A DNA stretch of 64,000 bases from Fusibacter sp963666805 (GCA_963666805.2 CAXXWR010000003.1:372001-436000); one strand, 5' to 3'; positions 35,579 to 45,603 are shown, counted from the stretch's first letter. The notes: generated from the sequence alone by a model not told the origin. Numbers and translations: made by a program.

Positions 35579-36976
35579 TTAGCTCAATACCGCCTCTAAA
35601 TAAGGTAAGGCTTCATAGCGTTTTAAAATACCCTCATCACTTTTCTTGATTTCAGGTAAAATCCTGCCATTGATTTGAGCGACATTAGATAGGTAAGTCT
35701 TCAAAAGTCCCACAGTTACTTTATCATTGATGTCCACGTTTCTAGGAATATTATTCAAATAGCCCATATACTTAGCATATTGAAAATGGAAATGATAAGG
35801 ATGAGACTGCCTTACCATAACGAATTCTTTGATAACACTGTCTATATCAATAAGGGATTCAAAATCTTGTCGTTTAATCGGTGTTAATAATTTAAGGCGT
35901 TCTTCATAAATAAAACGCGGTGTCGTCATTGTCACCAGTTCGCCATAAGTCAAAAGGCGATCCGGTTGAAAAGTATTGTTTTTATACGCGACAATATAGC
36001 CTCTTTGGTCGAGGTTTCTTGCCATTTCAAAGTATTTATGCCCCTCACCGAAGTCTTCAAAGGGGGATTGCTTAATCAATTGATTAACTGACACAACCTT
36101 ATAACCGTATGCCTTTAAAAGCTGAAGTTGAGGCTCAAGCGCGTGGGCAATTGGTGTCTCATGCGACATGTTGAAGCCGTCTTTTTGAAAAATAATATGC
36201 CCGTTTAAGGCATCGGCGTCACGTTCAAGCATGGTTTGAATTGGTCTAACCATTATTTCTACATCCCGATCATAGTCACCCGTTGTTGCTTTCCATCCGC
36301 CGCCGTCTACACTCGCTGCCATGTAGTGATAGCCCAAATAGGCATAAGCATCATAAGAGGTATGTCCCCCTTTAATTTTGTCCACATAATGTGGGGGGCG
36401 TGAAAGCCTAAGGGTTTTTCTGTACTGGTCATAAACCAAATTATGTAGCTTTAACAAGTCTTCTACAACCGCTTGAATATTAGGCAAATATTTGCGTTTT
36501 CCATAGACAAAAGGCATCGGGCCAAATAAGACATGACGATAACCATGATTTGAAAAATCGTGTTGTGATGCTATTTTTTCCCCTAGTTCACTTTGGTGGA
36601 CAATGCCCCCTTGATGGTCTTGTTTATAATCTGGATAGTGGTCATGCGCTTTCCCACCCCACTGGGCAGAATGACGCTCCCCTTTGTCATCGGGATAGTT
36701 GTCACTGGTATCGCCTATCACATCAAAAGTTCCCACGGCATTATACTGGTGGAGAACATCTGTGAGGTGGTCAGTTAAACCTGTCTCAATGCCTCTTGCT
36801 GGTTCAGGCACAAGGGCACTTGGCCCATCATCAAAGGTCATGGCAACCCAGCGTTCACTTTTAATACGATAGACATGTTCAATCCGTCTAACAGGTGAAA
36901 GATAAGTGCCTGCTTTTCTCTTTTTATAAAGTTTATATTGTAAATTAATTGATCTTAAAAAATCCATTAGTATCAT
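35579..36976 (-). CDS. Polysaccharide deacetylase-like protein
   Basis: The 465-residue protein has a NodB-type motif, MTFDDGPS, near residues 46-53 and a later HGYRHVLFGP that could supply metal-binding histidines. The NodB region is diverged and carries a His/Asp-rich insert (about 95-130). There is no clear signal peptide. The ~180-residue C-terminal part (from about 285) is not a domain I know. GGAGG precedes the ATG. It is the last gene of a three-gene set with a PHP protein and an ATP-grasp ligase, so it may modify a glycan or other acylated product rather than bulk cell wall. Confidence 0.65.
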   Translation of the reverse strand: MILMDFLRSINLQYKLYKKRKAGTYLSPVRRIEHVYRIKSERWVAMTFDDGPSALVPEPARGIETGLTDHLTDVLHQYNAVGTFDVIGDTSDNYPDDKGERHSAQWGGKAHDHYPDYKQDHQGGIVHQSELGEKIASQHDFSNHGYRHVLFGPMPFVYGKRKYLPNIQAVVEDLLKLHNLVYDQYRKTLRLSRPPHYVDKIKGGHTSYDAYAYLGYHYMAASVDGGGWKATTGDYDRDVEIMVRPIQTMLERDADALNGHIIFQKDGFNMSHETPIAHALEPQLQLLKAYGYKVVSVNQLIKQSPFEDFGEGHKYFEMARNLDQRGYIVAYKNNTFQPDRLLTYGELVTMTTPRFIYEERLKLLTPIKRQDFESLIDIDSVIKEFVMVRQSHPYHFHFQYAKYMGYLNNIPRNVDINDKVTVGLLKTYLSNVAQINGRILPEIKKSDEGILKRYEALPYLEAVLS

Positions 36977-37039
36977 GGTTTATCCTCCGAATTAAGCTTG
37001 TTATAACACCCTATCTGATCCATCTTTTGATGGTCTATT

Positions 37040-37867
37040 TCACTTTTCTTTCTCTCTTTGGTATACCGCTACTTCTCCTCTTAAAAAGGTTTTTGGATTT
37101 ATCTTTGCGTAGAGGTAAATGCCCACACTATAAAAAGCTTTGACGACTTGCTTGGGGATCTTGTGCCATGTTTTTTGAGTCACCATCTTATAAATCTGGC
37201 TATAGACTTCAAAGATACCTAGCGTCAATTCTCCATGGACTTTGGCATTGTAGTTTTTTAACTTTTGCGGATCAAAAGCGACTTTATCCACGTCAAATGA
37301 GACATAGGTACGTCCAATTTCAAATGGCGTATGTCCGTCACTGCCACCTGTAATCGGCAGGCCTCTCTTTTTTGCTTCCTCAACTGCCTTTTGATTAGCC
37401 TCAAAGTTGCCTCTGACGAAACACGTTCTACCATTGAAAACTTCCACTGCATCAATATGTTCCCATAAATAATCGCTTGGATTTCTCTTTTTCCATCTAA
37501 AAGGGTGGGCTAAGACAATAAAGGCATGTTGGGCTTTCGCGCCTTCGATGACGTCTTTACAGCGATACCACTTTCCATCAAGCTTTAACGTGTTCTCAAG
37601 TGGTTCTTGAAGGCCAATAACAATAAGGTGTCCTTCTTCTGTTGAATATTCAGCCCCTCTGATAACAAGGGGTCTTTTTTCAATGGGAACATGGTGATAA
37701 CGTGCATCTATAAGGCTCTGAATAGGGGCTTTAGGTGCTAAAATATTGTGGTCGACAATGACAACCCCGTCTAGTCCCTTTTTTTCCACTCTGTCAAGAA
37801 TCGTTTCGTATTTTTGCCTTGAATCTAATGAATGGAAAGAGTGCACGTGAAAATCTATTTTTATCAT
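37040..37867 (-). CDS. PHP-domain metal-dependent phosphoesterase
   Basis: The 275-residue protein has the PHP motifs DFHVHSFHS (residues 5-13), VIVDHN near 36-41, VLAHPFRW near 115-122 and the C-terminal GGSDGHTPFEIG. These give a nearly full metal site. The C-terminal ~60 residues are basic and may contain an amphipathic or membrane-associated helix (QVVKAFYSVGIYLYAKI). It overlaps the ATP-grasp stop by one base. Substrate unknown. Confidence 0.8.
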   Translation of the reverse strand: MIKIDFHVHSFHSLDSRQKYETILDRVEKKGLDGVVIVDHNILAPKAPIQSLIDARYHHVPIEKRPLVIRGAEYSTEEGHLIVIGLQEPLENTLKLDGKWYRCKDVIEGAKAQHAFIVLAHPFRWKKRNPSDYLWEHIDAVEVFNGRTCFVRGNFEANQKAVEEAKKRGLPITGGSDGHTPFEIGRTYVSFDVDKVAFDPQKLKNYNAKVHGELTLGIFEVYSQIYKMVTQKTWHKIPKQVVKAFYSVGIYLYAKINPKTFLRGEVAVYQREKEK

Positions 37868-39069
37868 TAATTTTTTCTCCTTACAAAGGCGTTCCTAAAA
37901 TACATGAGACCTGGTTTAGGATCATTGAATCTAAACAGACCATCTTTTACAAAAGGATTTAAAAGATCAAATACATACCTTAGCGATAGGCCTAAGTGGC
38001 GGTTTTCTCCTTTTAAATACCCAATGGCTGCTAATGTATCTTGTAATATATATTGCATTTTAGTGCCTTTTCTATAACGGGCTGCGAATCGTAGCTTGCC
38101 TTCATTCGGTGTTGTAAGTCCCATTACTGACTTATAATAGGCAAAGGGCATATCACATTTTGACAAGAAAGACAGGGGCATACTCCCCCAAAATCGGGGA
38201 TTAATTTCCATGAGTCTGATGTCTCCATTGGCTTTCCCCTTAAATTCTACCATGGCAAATCCTTGCCACTTTAGTTCTCTTAAAAGTTTTACAGCATAAG
38301 AGACCATACGGTCATCCCATATGCTTTCACAAAAGGTACTCGGTCCACCCGATACTGGATATTCTCTAATGCGACGGTGGCAGAAGATTTCAACAGGTTC
38401 ATGTGCCTCGTTAAAAACACATGATACACCAAATCCATCGCCTTCAATGTATTCTTGCACCAAAGGAGAAACCTGAATGTCATGCATGAGTTTGTATTGA
38501 TTGATAAAAACTTCTCTGCTTGAAACAATGGCGTAACGCGCGTTGGGTTTAAGCGATAACTTTTCACCTTCTCTGTACTTAATGACTACTGGAAACTCGA
38601 TGCGATGTGCCAATTCATAAATGGTTTCATCTTCTTCAAGCCATGTCGTTTTAGGCATGGGGACATCCACCGACTGAGCCACCTGAGACAATAAAAAAGT
38701 ATTATTGGCATGATTAAGGATGGTTTGATCTACTAAATTGAACACAAAATAATTTTTAAATTCTTCTTCATGGCAAATGACCACTTCGTGAGTGCCACTG
38801 GCTGGTATAATCAAAACAGGTTTTTCACCCGTTCTTGAATAGATATCTTTCCCTATCATTAATAAGGCACTAACAAAATTAACCTCATCAACTTTAGGAT
38901 GAGGAATCACTTTGGTTTTTGATACATATTTAGAATAGAAGCCTAGTCTTTCTTTGGCTGGCGTACTATCGTATTCAACGGCAGTGATGTCGATTCCTTT
39001 TCTACCCAATGACCAAATCGCAGTCATGGTCATTCTATATTTAACATCAGTGATGACAACTTCTCTCAT
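37867..39069 (-). CDS. ATP-grasp domain ligase of unknown product
   Basis: The 400-residue protein has an N-terminal pre-ATP-grasp fold and an ATP-grasp core resembling carbamoyl-phosphate-synthase-like ligases. IEFPVVIKYREGEKL gives the ATP-binding lysine, VQEYIEGDGFGVSC the hinge, and LMEINPRFWGSMPLS the metal-binding Glu and Asn. It should join a carboxylate to an amine or similar nucleophile with ATP. The neighbours, a PHP protein and a deacetylase, are translationally coupled or close. I infer a small biosynthetic or cell-surface modification pathway but cannot name it. Confidence 0.75.
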   Translation of the reverse strand: MREVVITDVKYRMTMTAIWSLGRKGIDITAVEYDSTPAKERLGFYSKYVSKTKVIPHPKVDEVNFVSALLMIGKDIYSRTGEKPVLIIPASGTHEVVICHEEEFKNYFVFNLVDQTILNHANNTFLLSQVAQSVDVPMPKTTWLEEDETIYELAHRIEFPVVIKYREGEKLSLKPNARYAIVSSREVFINQYKLMHDIQVSPLVQEYIEGDGFGVSCVFNEAHEPVEIFCHRRIREYPVSGGPSTFCESIWDDRMVSYAVKLLRELKWQGFAMVEFKGKANGDIRLMEINPRFWGSMPLSFLSKCDMPFAYYKSVMGLTTPNEGKLRFAARYRKGTKMQYILQDTLAAIGYLKGENRHLGLSLRYVFDLLNPFVKDGLFRFNDPKPGLMYFRNAFVRRKN

Positions 39070-39149
39070 ATGACCTCATTCTTAAACTTATTCATTCAAA
39101 TTCTACCAAATAGGGGGTGGACAGTCAATGTAAGTTGGATGGATAAAAA

Positions 39150-39187
39150 AACGATGGAAGGCCTTTAGGGGGGGCTGATCCATCGTT
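39150..39187 (-). terminator. Terminator of the helicase-PLD gene
   Basis: AACGATGGA and TCCATCGTT form a nine-base stem; the loop contains a smaller GGCCT/AGGG-like fold. Seven Ts follow on the minus strand. Confidence 0.8.
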
Positions 39188-39225
39188 ATTGGAGGAGATT
39201 TTTTATTTGAATATTAATAATATTA

Positions 39226-42200
39226 TTATTTTTTAGGATTACTCACTTTAAAAAATTCCTCACGAATATATTGTGCCATACTCGCATTTTTAACAATGCA
39301 CGAGAGCTCACGTCTACTACCTTTACGTTGTCCCTGCTTACTAAGCCAATTATGTGATCCAATAACGACATATTCTCTATCAACAATTAAAATTTTTGAG
39401 TGAAGAGGTGGATTATAAATCAATGATTCTCCAAGTATATTTTGAAGCCTCAGCATCATATTAAATTCCTTATCTTTATCATGTTTAAACCCATTATCTC
39501 TTGAAATAATTCTCTTGATTTCATTATGACTTGATAGAGTATCTTTTGAAGGTTTAAAACCAAAGACAATCTTACACTTGTGGCCATCTGAAACAAATTT
39601 TTCTAATTGTTCTAAAAACATATCTTTAACCACAATTGTATTAACCCATGGTGTACATATTTCAATCGATTTAGCATTATTCAAAATACTGAGTAATAAT
39701 TTATAGTGAACCTCATCTGTTAAGATGCCCTCATGCTTTTCATAAATTGAAAACAACTGGCTATATCGGCTGTCTTTAATAGTTTCAGCTGTTAGTATTG
39801 ATTTAACTGTCTCCGCATGATGAGGTTCCATGTCAAAACTTTCATCGTAAAAAGAATAAATTTTACCTCGCTGAAGAATCACTTGGTTAAGGTGAGCAAG
39901 ATGATTATTAGCCTTTTCAAGAATATCATAGTTACCTACAATGATAACCTGTTGTTTTGCTCTTGTTAAAGCAACATTAAGAAAGTTAGGTTCTGCACCA
40001 ATAAAAGAAAGTCCTTTCATATCACTTGGTGAGCTCACTACTAAACTAATAATAATAATATCTTTACCTTTACCTTGAAACTTATGAACAGTTCCGCATT
40101 CTTCTTTTTCACCTTTGATATGACTCTCTAATAAATGATGTTGATTAGAATAGGGGGTAATCACACCAATTTCTGATTCAGAATCAGTTAGACGTATCTT
40201 TTCAATTAAATGCTCAATAAAAGTCGCTTCGGCAAAATTCTTATTACCTTTTTCTTTGAACCCTTTTACATCAATGAATATAAGGTTACTTCCTAAAAAC
40301 TTTTCTTCACAAGGTCTATTTTTATTTTTCAAAATCATTTTTCCATTATATACATATTGATTGGAGTAACTAGCAATATTTTCTTCACATCTGCGGTGTT
40401 CCTCTAATAATAGGCCAATTTTATTTTCATTAAGAGTATCATAATACTTAGAGTGTGCATCTGCATATTCCTGCGCACTTTTTATATCTAAATCAAATGA
40501 TTTGCTAAGACCTACTTTCTTTTCATACTTCTCAAAAATACCTGGATACAATTGCTTACGTACAGGTTTAAGTTGATAAACGTCACCCACTATTAACGCT
40601 TTTCTAGCTCTAAATAACGGACCTACTAAGTAGTGAGGCATAACCTGTCCAGATTCATCAACCATAATACGATCAAACAATTGAGGAAGCATATGAAATT
40701 TACTTCTTTCAAATGAATGAAGCGTCGTAGTTATAACTGGATAACATAAACAAAAAACTTCCCAAAGATTACGCAATTTATAAGTTGTGTAGTCATCATA
40801 AACATATGAACTTCTATAACAGGAAGAAAATAAATTGTTAGGTTTATAAATTTCATTAAGTGCATAAAGTATGGCAGTTCGGTTTTTTAGAATATACATT
40901 TCATTAATATTAAGTGCCAACTGAAATAGCCTAAAACGTTTAGCCAAAATTGCGTCACAGTTACACAAATCATATCGAGAATGTATCTTTGAAACTGGTA
41001 AGTCATAGTCTGTCATCAGTTTTAATAATCGTTCATACTGGCTTATAAAGGTATTTAAAACCATCAGTTTTAAATCAATATCAGGTAACTCACTTTTCCT
41101 TGCATCAATGATGGCTTGAGAGTCTTCAGTCTGTTTGATTGCTACTGTATTCTCCTCTGAATAGTAATTGAGAAGTTGCTCTGTTTCGTCAACTTCTTGT
41201 CTCAATAATTCAAGACTTTGTTTAGCTTGTTCGATTTCATCAGACTTCAGAATTTTGAAAATTTTTCCAACGACAAACCATTTTGTTTTCATTTCTATTT
41301 GTGACAGTATGTTCTCTTCATCATTTAATCTCCGTTTAAGAGTTGATAATTCTTTCCTACTCATAATCATCTTTTGATTAAGTTCATCACTTTTCAATTT
41401 CAAACTTATAATCATTTCCTCATTTTTATCAATTTCATTTTTATAAGTTTCTCTTTGAGTAGAAAATCCATCTCTTAATAATTGACTTTCTTCATACTTT
41501 AATTCTTTATTAAAATGTTTCTGAATTGCCACACACGCTTTATCATATAACATTAGCTCATCATTAAACTTTTCGAGAAATAAATAATTCTCTTTAAAAG
41601 CTTCAATCATTTCAACATCTTCTTCAAATTTATCTACTTCGGATAAAGCTTGAATTAATGGAAAAAGGCTAGCAGACGTAAAACGTTCAATATTTTCTCT
41701 ATTTCCCATTTGAGCACAAAAAGTAATCTCTAATAGTTTTAAATCACTCAAATTGAATAGTTTAATTTCTCTCGATAGCTCATCTCCAATATTGTTAACA
41801 GCGTTATTATTGGTTGAAGTTATTATCATTGAAAAAAGATTTTCCCCTTTAAAAGGAGCTATATAAAACATCTCCTTGTCTTTTTCATCATATTTATCCC
41901 AAGGCTTATCCCAAATCTCTAATAAAGCATGCGTTTTCTGAACAAATGTGTCTGCAATCATTTCTTTTAAAACAGTTGTTTTACCAGTCCCTGGAGGACC
42001 TGTAACTGATTGCAAATCTGACTGTTCATATAAATTCATAATATTCCATTGCTTCTCATTCACCGTATAAAGGGGTAGTTCCTTACTTTGACAATTGATT
42101 CCAAAAGGATAACTCCCCATATGGGTAAGATTTTTTAAATCAGATCTATAATCTTTTTGATGACCTTCTAATAAGTAATTTTTTAAGAGTTTTGAAGAGT

Positions 42201-43011
42201 GATCTTTTAGGAGATACTGAGTCAGAACAATTTCTTCTTTAAAAGGTGGTGTATATGATTGAATACTTCCATTAAATGAAATCATGAAAAAATCTTCTTG
42301 TTCCTTAATAAGTTTATCCTCTATGCCGTCAAGTCGTTTAGTAATAGCACCAATAATAATATCTGATAATTCTACGATATCATCATTCTTAAAATTATTA
42401 ATTGCCTTAAAAAAGTCTTCTTTTTCAGTCATACTACTAAAGTATTCATCTAATAAATAATGCTTCTTCATAATTGCATTTAGTAACACTTCAATAACCG
42501 CATAGGATTTCACTTTCAAAGTGCTGCCACTTATTGTACACTTATAAGCACATAAAGGTATGTATTTTTTATTAACCCAATACATAGGATAAAAAATAGA
42601 AAATTCTTTTTGCATCAATATTCTTTGTATTTCTTTTTTTTGTTGCTTAACAGTATCAGTTTCTACTTTAAATAAATGTGTAAATAATTGATTTAATCTC
42701 TGGTCAATCTCCTCTTCGTCAAGCTTCATCAATCCTGAACACAAATTTCTAAGTTCTCTAATAACTTCTTTTGCATTTGGTCCAAGATTCCTAATTCTAT
42801 AGCCTATGACATTAAAACATTCTTGGTATACTTGCTCAGCTATATTTTGTGAAAGATGGTCTCCATTATTAAGATATTTCTTATTGAAATCTGTCTTTAC
42901 TTCATCATTTTGTGATGTCTTTATATTTGATTTTTTAAGATCTGTGACACTATTTAACAAATTATAATTTTCATATTCTATATAGTATTCTAGTATATCT
43001 TTAATTTCCAT
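39226..43011 (-). CDS. SF1 helicase fused to PLD nuclease, Mokosh type II-like
   Basis: The 1261-residue protein joins an N-terminal unknown region (1-~330), an SF1/UPF1-like (COG1112) helicase and a C-terminal phospholipase-D nuclease. Walker A is GPPGTGKTT at about 338-346. A long coiled-coil insert follows (about 500-650). Walker B is IMVDESGQ near 782, with VGDVYQLKPV just after, and HKFQGKGKD and ALTRAKQQ mark motifs V and VI. The PLD motif HSKILIVDREYVVIGSHN lies near 1200-1217. This single-protein layout is what I recall for MkoC of the type II Mokosh anti-phage system. The start at 43011 is chosen because AGGGG lies eight bases upstream. The gene is monocistronic with its own promoter and terminator. 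Confidence 0.85.
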   Translation of the reverse strand: MEIKDILEYYIEYENYNLLNSVTDLKKSNIKTSQNDEVKTDFNKKYLNNGDHLSQNIAEQVYQECFNVIGYRIRNLGPNAKEVIRELRNLCSGLMKLDEEEIDQRLNQLFTHLFKVETDTVKQQKKEIQRILMQKEFSIFYPMYWVNKKYIPLCAYKCTISGSTLKVKSYAVIEVLLNAIMKKHYLLDEYFSSMTEKEDFFKAINNFKNDDIVELSDIIIGAITKRLDGIEDKLIKEQEDFFMISFNGSIQSYTPPFKEEIVLTQYLLKDHSSKLLKNYLLEGHQKDYRSDLKNLTHMGSYPFGINCQSKELPLYTVNEKQWNIMNLYEQSDLQSVTGPPGTGKTTVLKEMIADTFVQKTHALLEIWDKPWDKYDEKDKEMFYIAPFKGENLFSMIITSTNNNAVNNIGDELSREIKLFNLSDLKLLEITFCAQMGNRENIERFTSASLFPLIQALSEVDKFEEDVEMIEAFKENYLFLEKFNDELMLYDKACVAIQKHFNKELKYEESQLLRDGFSTQRETYKNEIDKNEEMIISLKLKSDELNQKMIMSRKELSTLKRRLNDEENILSQIEMKTKWFVVGKIFKILKSDEIEQAKQSLELLRQEVDETEQLLNYYSEENTVAIKQTEDSQAIIDARKSELPDIDLKLMVLNTFISQYERLLKLMTDYDLPVSKIHSRYDLCNCDAILAKRFRLFQLALNINEMYILKNRTAILYALNEIYKPNNLFSSCYRSSYVYDDYTTYKLRNLWEVFCLCYPVITTTLHSFERSKFHMLPQLFDRIMVDESGQVMPHYLVGPLFRARKALIVGDVYQLKPVRKQLYPGIFEKYEKKVGLSKSFDLDIKSAQEYADAHSKYYDTLNENKIGLLLEEHRRCEENIASYSNQYVYNGKMILKNKNRPCEEKFLGSNLIFIDVKGFKEKGNKNFAEATFIEHLIEKIRLTDSESEIGVITPYSNQHHLLESHIKGEKEECGTVHKFQGKGKDIIIISLVVSSPSDMKGLSFIGAEPNFLNVALTRAKQQVIIVGNYDILEKANNHLAHLNQVILQRGKIYSFYDESFDMEPHHAETVKSILTAETIKDSRYSQLFSIYEKHEGILTDEVHYKLLLSILNNAKSIEICTPWVNTIVVKDMFLEQLEKFVSDGHKCKIVFGFKPSKDTLSSHNEIKRIISRDNGFKHDKDKEFNMMLRLQNILGESLIYNPPLHSKILIVDREYVVIGSHNWLSKQGQRKGSRRELSCIVKNASMAQYIREEFFKVSNPKK

Positions 43012-43073
43012 TTTGTCATCCCCTCGAAACATTTACTACTATTGTCTCTCTTCATTTCACCATTCATATGTTA

Positions 43074-43102
43074 ATTATACCATTATCGTTATTAAATGTT
43101 AA
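43074..43102 (-). promoter_or_regulatory. Promoter of the helicase-PLD gene
   Basis: On the minus strand TTAACA and TATAAT are 17 bases apart, with TG one base before the -10 (extended -10). The -10 ends 62 bases upstream of the start codon. Confidence 0.7.
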
Positions 43103-43432
43103 TTGCAAGCAAAAATCACTTTACTGATTTTTAACCTTTAATCAAAGGAAATTTGGTTTAGACTTTTCTGTATTAGAATAAAAATATTTATATTCTTCAT
43201 AATTTATCCCCCAAGCATTTCTATTTCTATAAAACAAAAACGGTAACTTTTTTACAATTATCATTATTATACTACTATGTGATACTTGCTGAAATGATTT
43301 CCTCGTCTGACGAATTCACATAAACGGCCTTGTTCTGCATCATCCCATTATAACTCAAACTTGATTATCAATTGAATTGCTTTTGAATATTGTTAATTTA
43401 ATCTACAGCATTCAAATTTTAGGCAATAAAAA
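43103..43432. other. Intergenic stretch without recognised gene
   Basis: AT-rich sequence between the helicase-PLD promoter and the terminator of the zinc-ribbon gene. I see no supported coding frame or structured RNA. Confidence 0.4.
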
Positions 43433-43471
43433 ATCACGCCTATAAGTCACTAAATGACTATACAGCGTGAT
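43433..43471 (-). terminator. Terminator of the zinc-ribbon gene
   Basis: ATCACGC and GCGTGAT form the base, and AGTCA/TGACT with TATA/ATA continues the stem. On the minus strand TTTTTTA follows. Confidence 0.8.
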
Positions 43472-43495
43472 CTAAAGTACTTTTTCTATGTACCT

Positions 43496-43654
43496 CTAAT
43501 GTTCTTTGGTTTTTGTTTCATACATTAAAGCATATTCTCTGTCAATTTCGCTATCGCATGCTTTACATAAACCGAATTTGTTTACCTTTTTCTCGTCACC
43601 ACATCTTGTACAAAAGTCTACTTTAAATTGATTACCTTTTACAACATCTCTCAT
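43496..43654 (-). CDS. 52-residue zinc-ribbon microprotein
   Basis: A short frame with an excellent ribosome site (GAGGTGATC before the ATG) encodes 52 residues. The sequence contains CTRCGDEKKVNKFGLCKAC, split here as Cys-x2-Cys, 11 residues, Cys-x2-Cys. Four cysteines spaced in this way form a rubredoxin-knuckle zinc ribbon. It ends with an acidic/basic helix. It is monocistronic, followed by its own terminator. The function is unknown; such ribbons bind nucleic acid or a protein partner. Confidence 0.8.
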   Translation of the reverse strand: MRDVVKGNQFKVDFCTRCGDEKKVNKFGLCKACDSEIDREYALMYETKTKEH

Positions 43655-43855
43655 ACGATCACCTCACCTTAACATTATTATTAAAATTCTCTAAGTATTA
43701 TTGTATACAATTATTCTTTATATGATAATTATATCTCTTATTCTTGCAACAATCAAGTGAAATAATATATTTTCTAAAAAAATGTAGTTTAAAATGCAAC
43801 ATCAACTCTATCATTCTTGCAAATTAATCATCTATAAAAATGCGCACCCATAAAA

Positions 43856-43900
43856 AAACCTTCTAAGGTTTGGAGAATACGCCTCTTCCTTAGAAGGTTT
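43856..43900 (-). terminator. Terminator of the GH18 gene
   Basis: AAACCTTCTAAGG pairs with CCTTAGAAGGTTT around a ~19-base loop, with a T run on the minus strand. It lies directly past the GH18 stop. Confidence 0.88.
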
Positions 43901-43908
43901 AACTATTA

Positions 43909-45603
43909 CTATTGATTCAACCACTCGGTCACACTTTTTTCAAATGCATCATTGCCATAGCCTCGTCGCCACGAGGCAACTCCAGCCAGGCGATGCTGAT
44001 TGGCTAAGCCTAAACGCTTTTCAAGAGATAAGACATCTTCTATCCAAATTCTATAGCGTATGCCTTCTTCGGTATACTCGGTATAGTTGACGCCATTGTC
44101 CTCATCATAGCTAATATCTAAGCTCTTTTCTTCAATGAGATTTTCAGTAGCTGAAATAGTGATGGCTTTCGAACCTGTCTTCTTCCACGAGTTCCCCTGC
44201 TTACTTTCTTCCCATCGTCTAGTGTAATAAGGCATCCCAAGCACTAACTTGTGAGCCGGAATGGTTTCAAGCGACCATTCAATAGATTGTTCAGTCCAAG
44301 GGATAGAAGCTACAGGCCCACTGAGTGGACTTGAAGCCCAAAACTCATCATAAGCCATCAAGACCATATAATCTACCGAAGATTGAAGTGCTGCACGGTC
44401 ATAAACTTTTGACCACTGGTCACTGCCTCTTGGACGGGTTACATCCATACTGAGCGTTAAATCATTCATCTTTAAAATTTTTGACATGTTCGCAACATAA
44501 TCTGATAAAGCGTCTTGATCTTTAAGGTAAATATTTTCAAAATCAAGATTAATACCATCTAAGTGATAGAAGTTGGCATAATATAAAAGCTGGGCGATTG
44601 AATAGTCTTGATCGATGGTATTGCCTAATAAATCTTGGGTCCAATCGGGATCAAAATTATTCTTATAAAGTCCCCAAACAGCAAGTCCTTGATTATGAGC
44701 ATTATTAACATATTCTATTTCTGCTGAATTAATGAGTATCCCATTGACATTAAGGTTGAACCAAGTTGGCGAAATCACATTGAGTTCACTTTCAAACTGG
44801 GTATCTTGTTTATTGAGACTTTGATTATAGGATTCAACGGCTTCCCATGTCAAACTTACAGGTTGAGCAACTTTCTGTGTTTCAACGCGATAAGGTTGAA
44901 TTTCTGTTGAAAGTGGCATCAATGATGACAATTGACCGGTCTTAATATCAAATACATCTCCAGATTCGTTCATCACACGGGTATAGCTATCTCCTTCTCC
45001 TTTTTGATAGACATACATTTTAACCGATTGGGTTGTTGAGTCCCATTTAATACGGTTTCTATTTTCTATCATAAGGTAACGATCCGTCCCTTGACTCAAA
45101 ACAGTTTCATACAGTGGGGCATCTTCAGAATAAAAAACGACACTCCCTGTCTCATCAAAAGTTTTAACTTGATAGCCAAAAAGTCTTGCTAGGGTTTGAG
45201 CGGACAAATAAGGCTTATCTTCTATAAAGTGTAAAGGCATGTTAATTGCACTGGTATGTGTCTTAACAAAGGCCTCAATACGTTCATCTTCGTGTTCAAA
45301 GTAAAGCTTATCCATGTCGATATAAATTCTTTGACCACTGTTTGAAACAGTAATGCCTTCAGTCTTCCAGAGCATCACTTGATCAAGTGGAATCCAAAAT
45401 TGTGCTGAATCATGCCTAGTTAAGTGATTACCATAATTAACACCATCTATGATTAATTGTCCTTGATCTCTGTTTTCATCTAATAGCGAAAGCGTTAAAA
45501 CATCATAGTCTCTTTTTATACGGTAGGCATATACCCCTGTCATAATAAGGGCAATAGCAAGAATCATTGTTGTTACGGGTAAAAGTAGTTTTTTGAGCGT
45601 CAT
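43909..45603 (-). CDS. Exported GH18 glycosidase (YaaH/SleL-like)
   Basis: The 564-residue protein has an N-terminal signal or anchor helix (about residues 8-25). A ~200-residue region follows that resembles the copper-amine-oxidase-N/stalk type (IPLDQVMLWKTEGI, LSAQTLARLFGYQV). The GH18 barrel has its catalytic DxxxDxE in DGINLDFENI near 348-357. MAYDEFWASSPLSGP and GMPYYTRRW complete the substrate cleft. Relatives include spore-cortex N-acetylglucosaminidases and chitinase-like proteins. The start at 45603 is set by GGGAG five bases upstream; a longer frame begins five codons earlier. It lies 94 bases after the kinase-like gene and could be in the same unit. Confidence 0.85.
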   Translation of the reverse strand: MTLKKLLLPVTTMILAIALIMTGVYAYRIKRDYDVLTLSLLDENRDQGQLIIDGVNYGNHLTRHDSAQFWIPLDQVMLWKTEGITVSNSGQRIYIDMDKLYFEHEDERIEAFVKTHTSAINMPLHFIEDKPYLSAQTLARLFGYQVKTFDETGSVVFYSEDAPLYETVLSQGTDRYLMIENRNRIKWDSTTQSVKMYVYQKGEGDSYTRVMNESGDVFDIKTGQLSSLMPLSTEIQPYRVETQKVAQPVSLTWEAVESYNQSLNKQDTQFESELNVISPTWFNLNVNGILINSAEIEYVNNAHNQGLAVWGLYKNNFDPDWTQDLLGNTIDQDYSIAQLLYYANFYHLDGINLDFENIYLKDQDALSDYVANMSKILKMNDLTLSMDVTRPRGSDQWSKVYDRAALQSSVDYMVLMAYDEFWASSPLSGPVASIPWTEQSIEWSLETIPAHKLVLGMPYYTRRWEESKQGNSWKKTGSKAITISATENLIEEKSLDISYDEDNGVNYTEYTEEGIRYRIWIEDVLSLEKRLGLANQHRLAGVASWRRGYGNDAFEKSVTEWLNQ

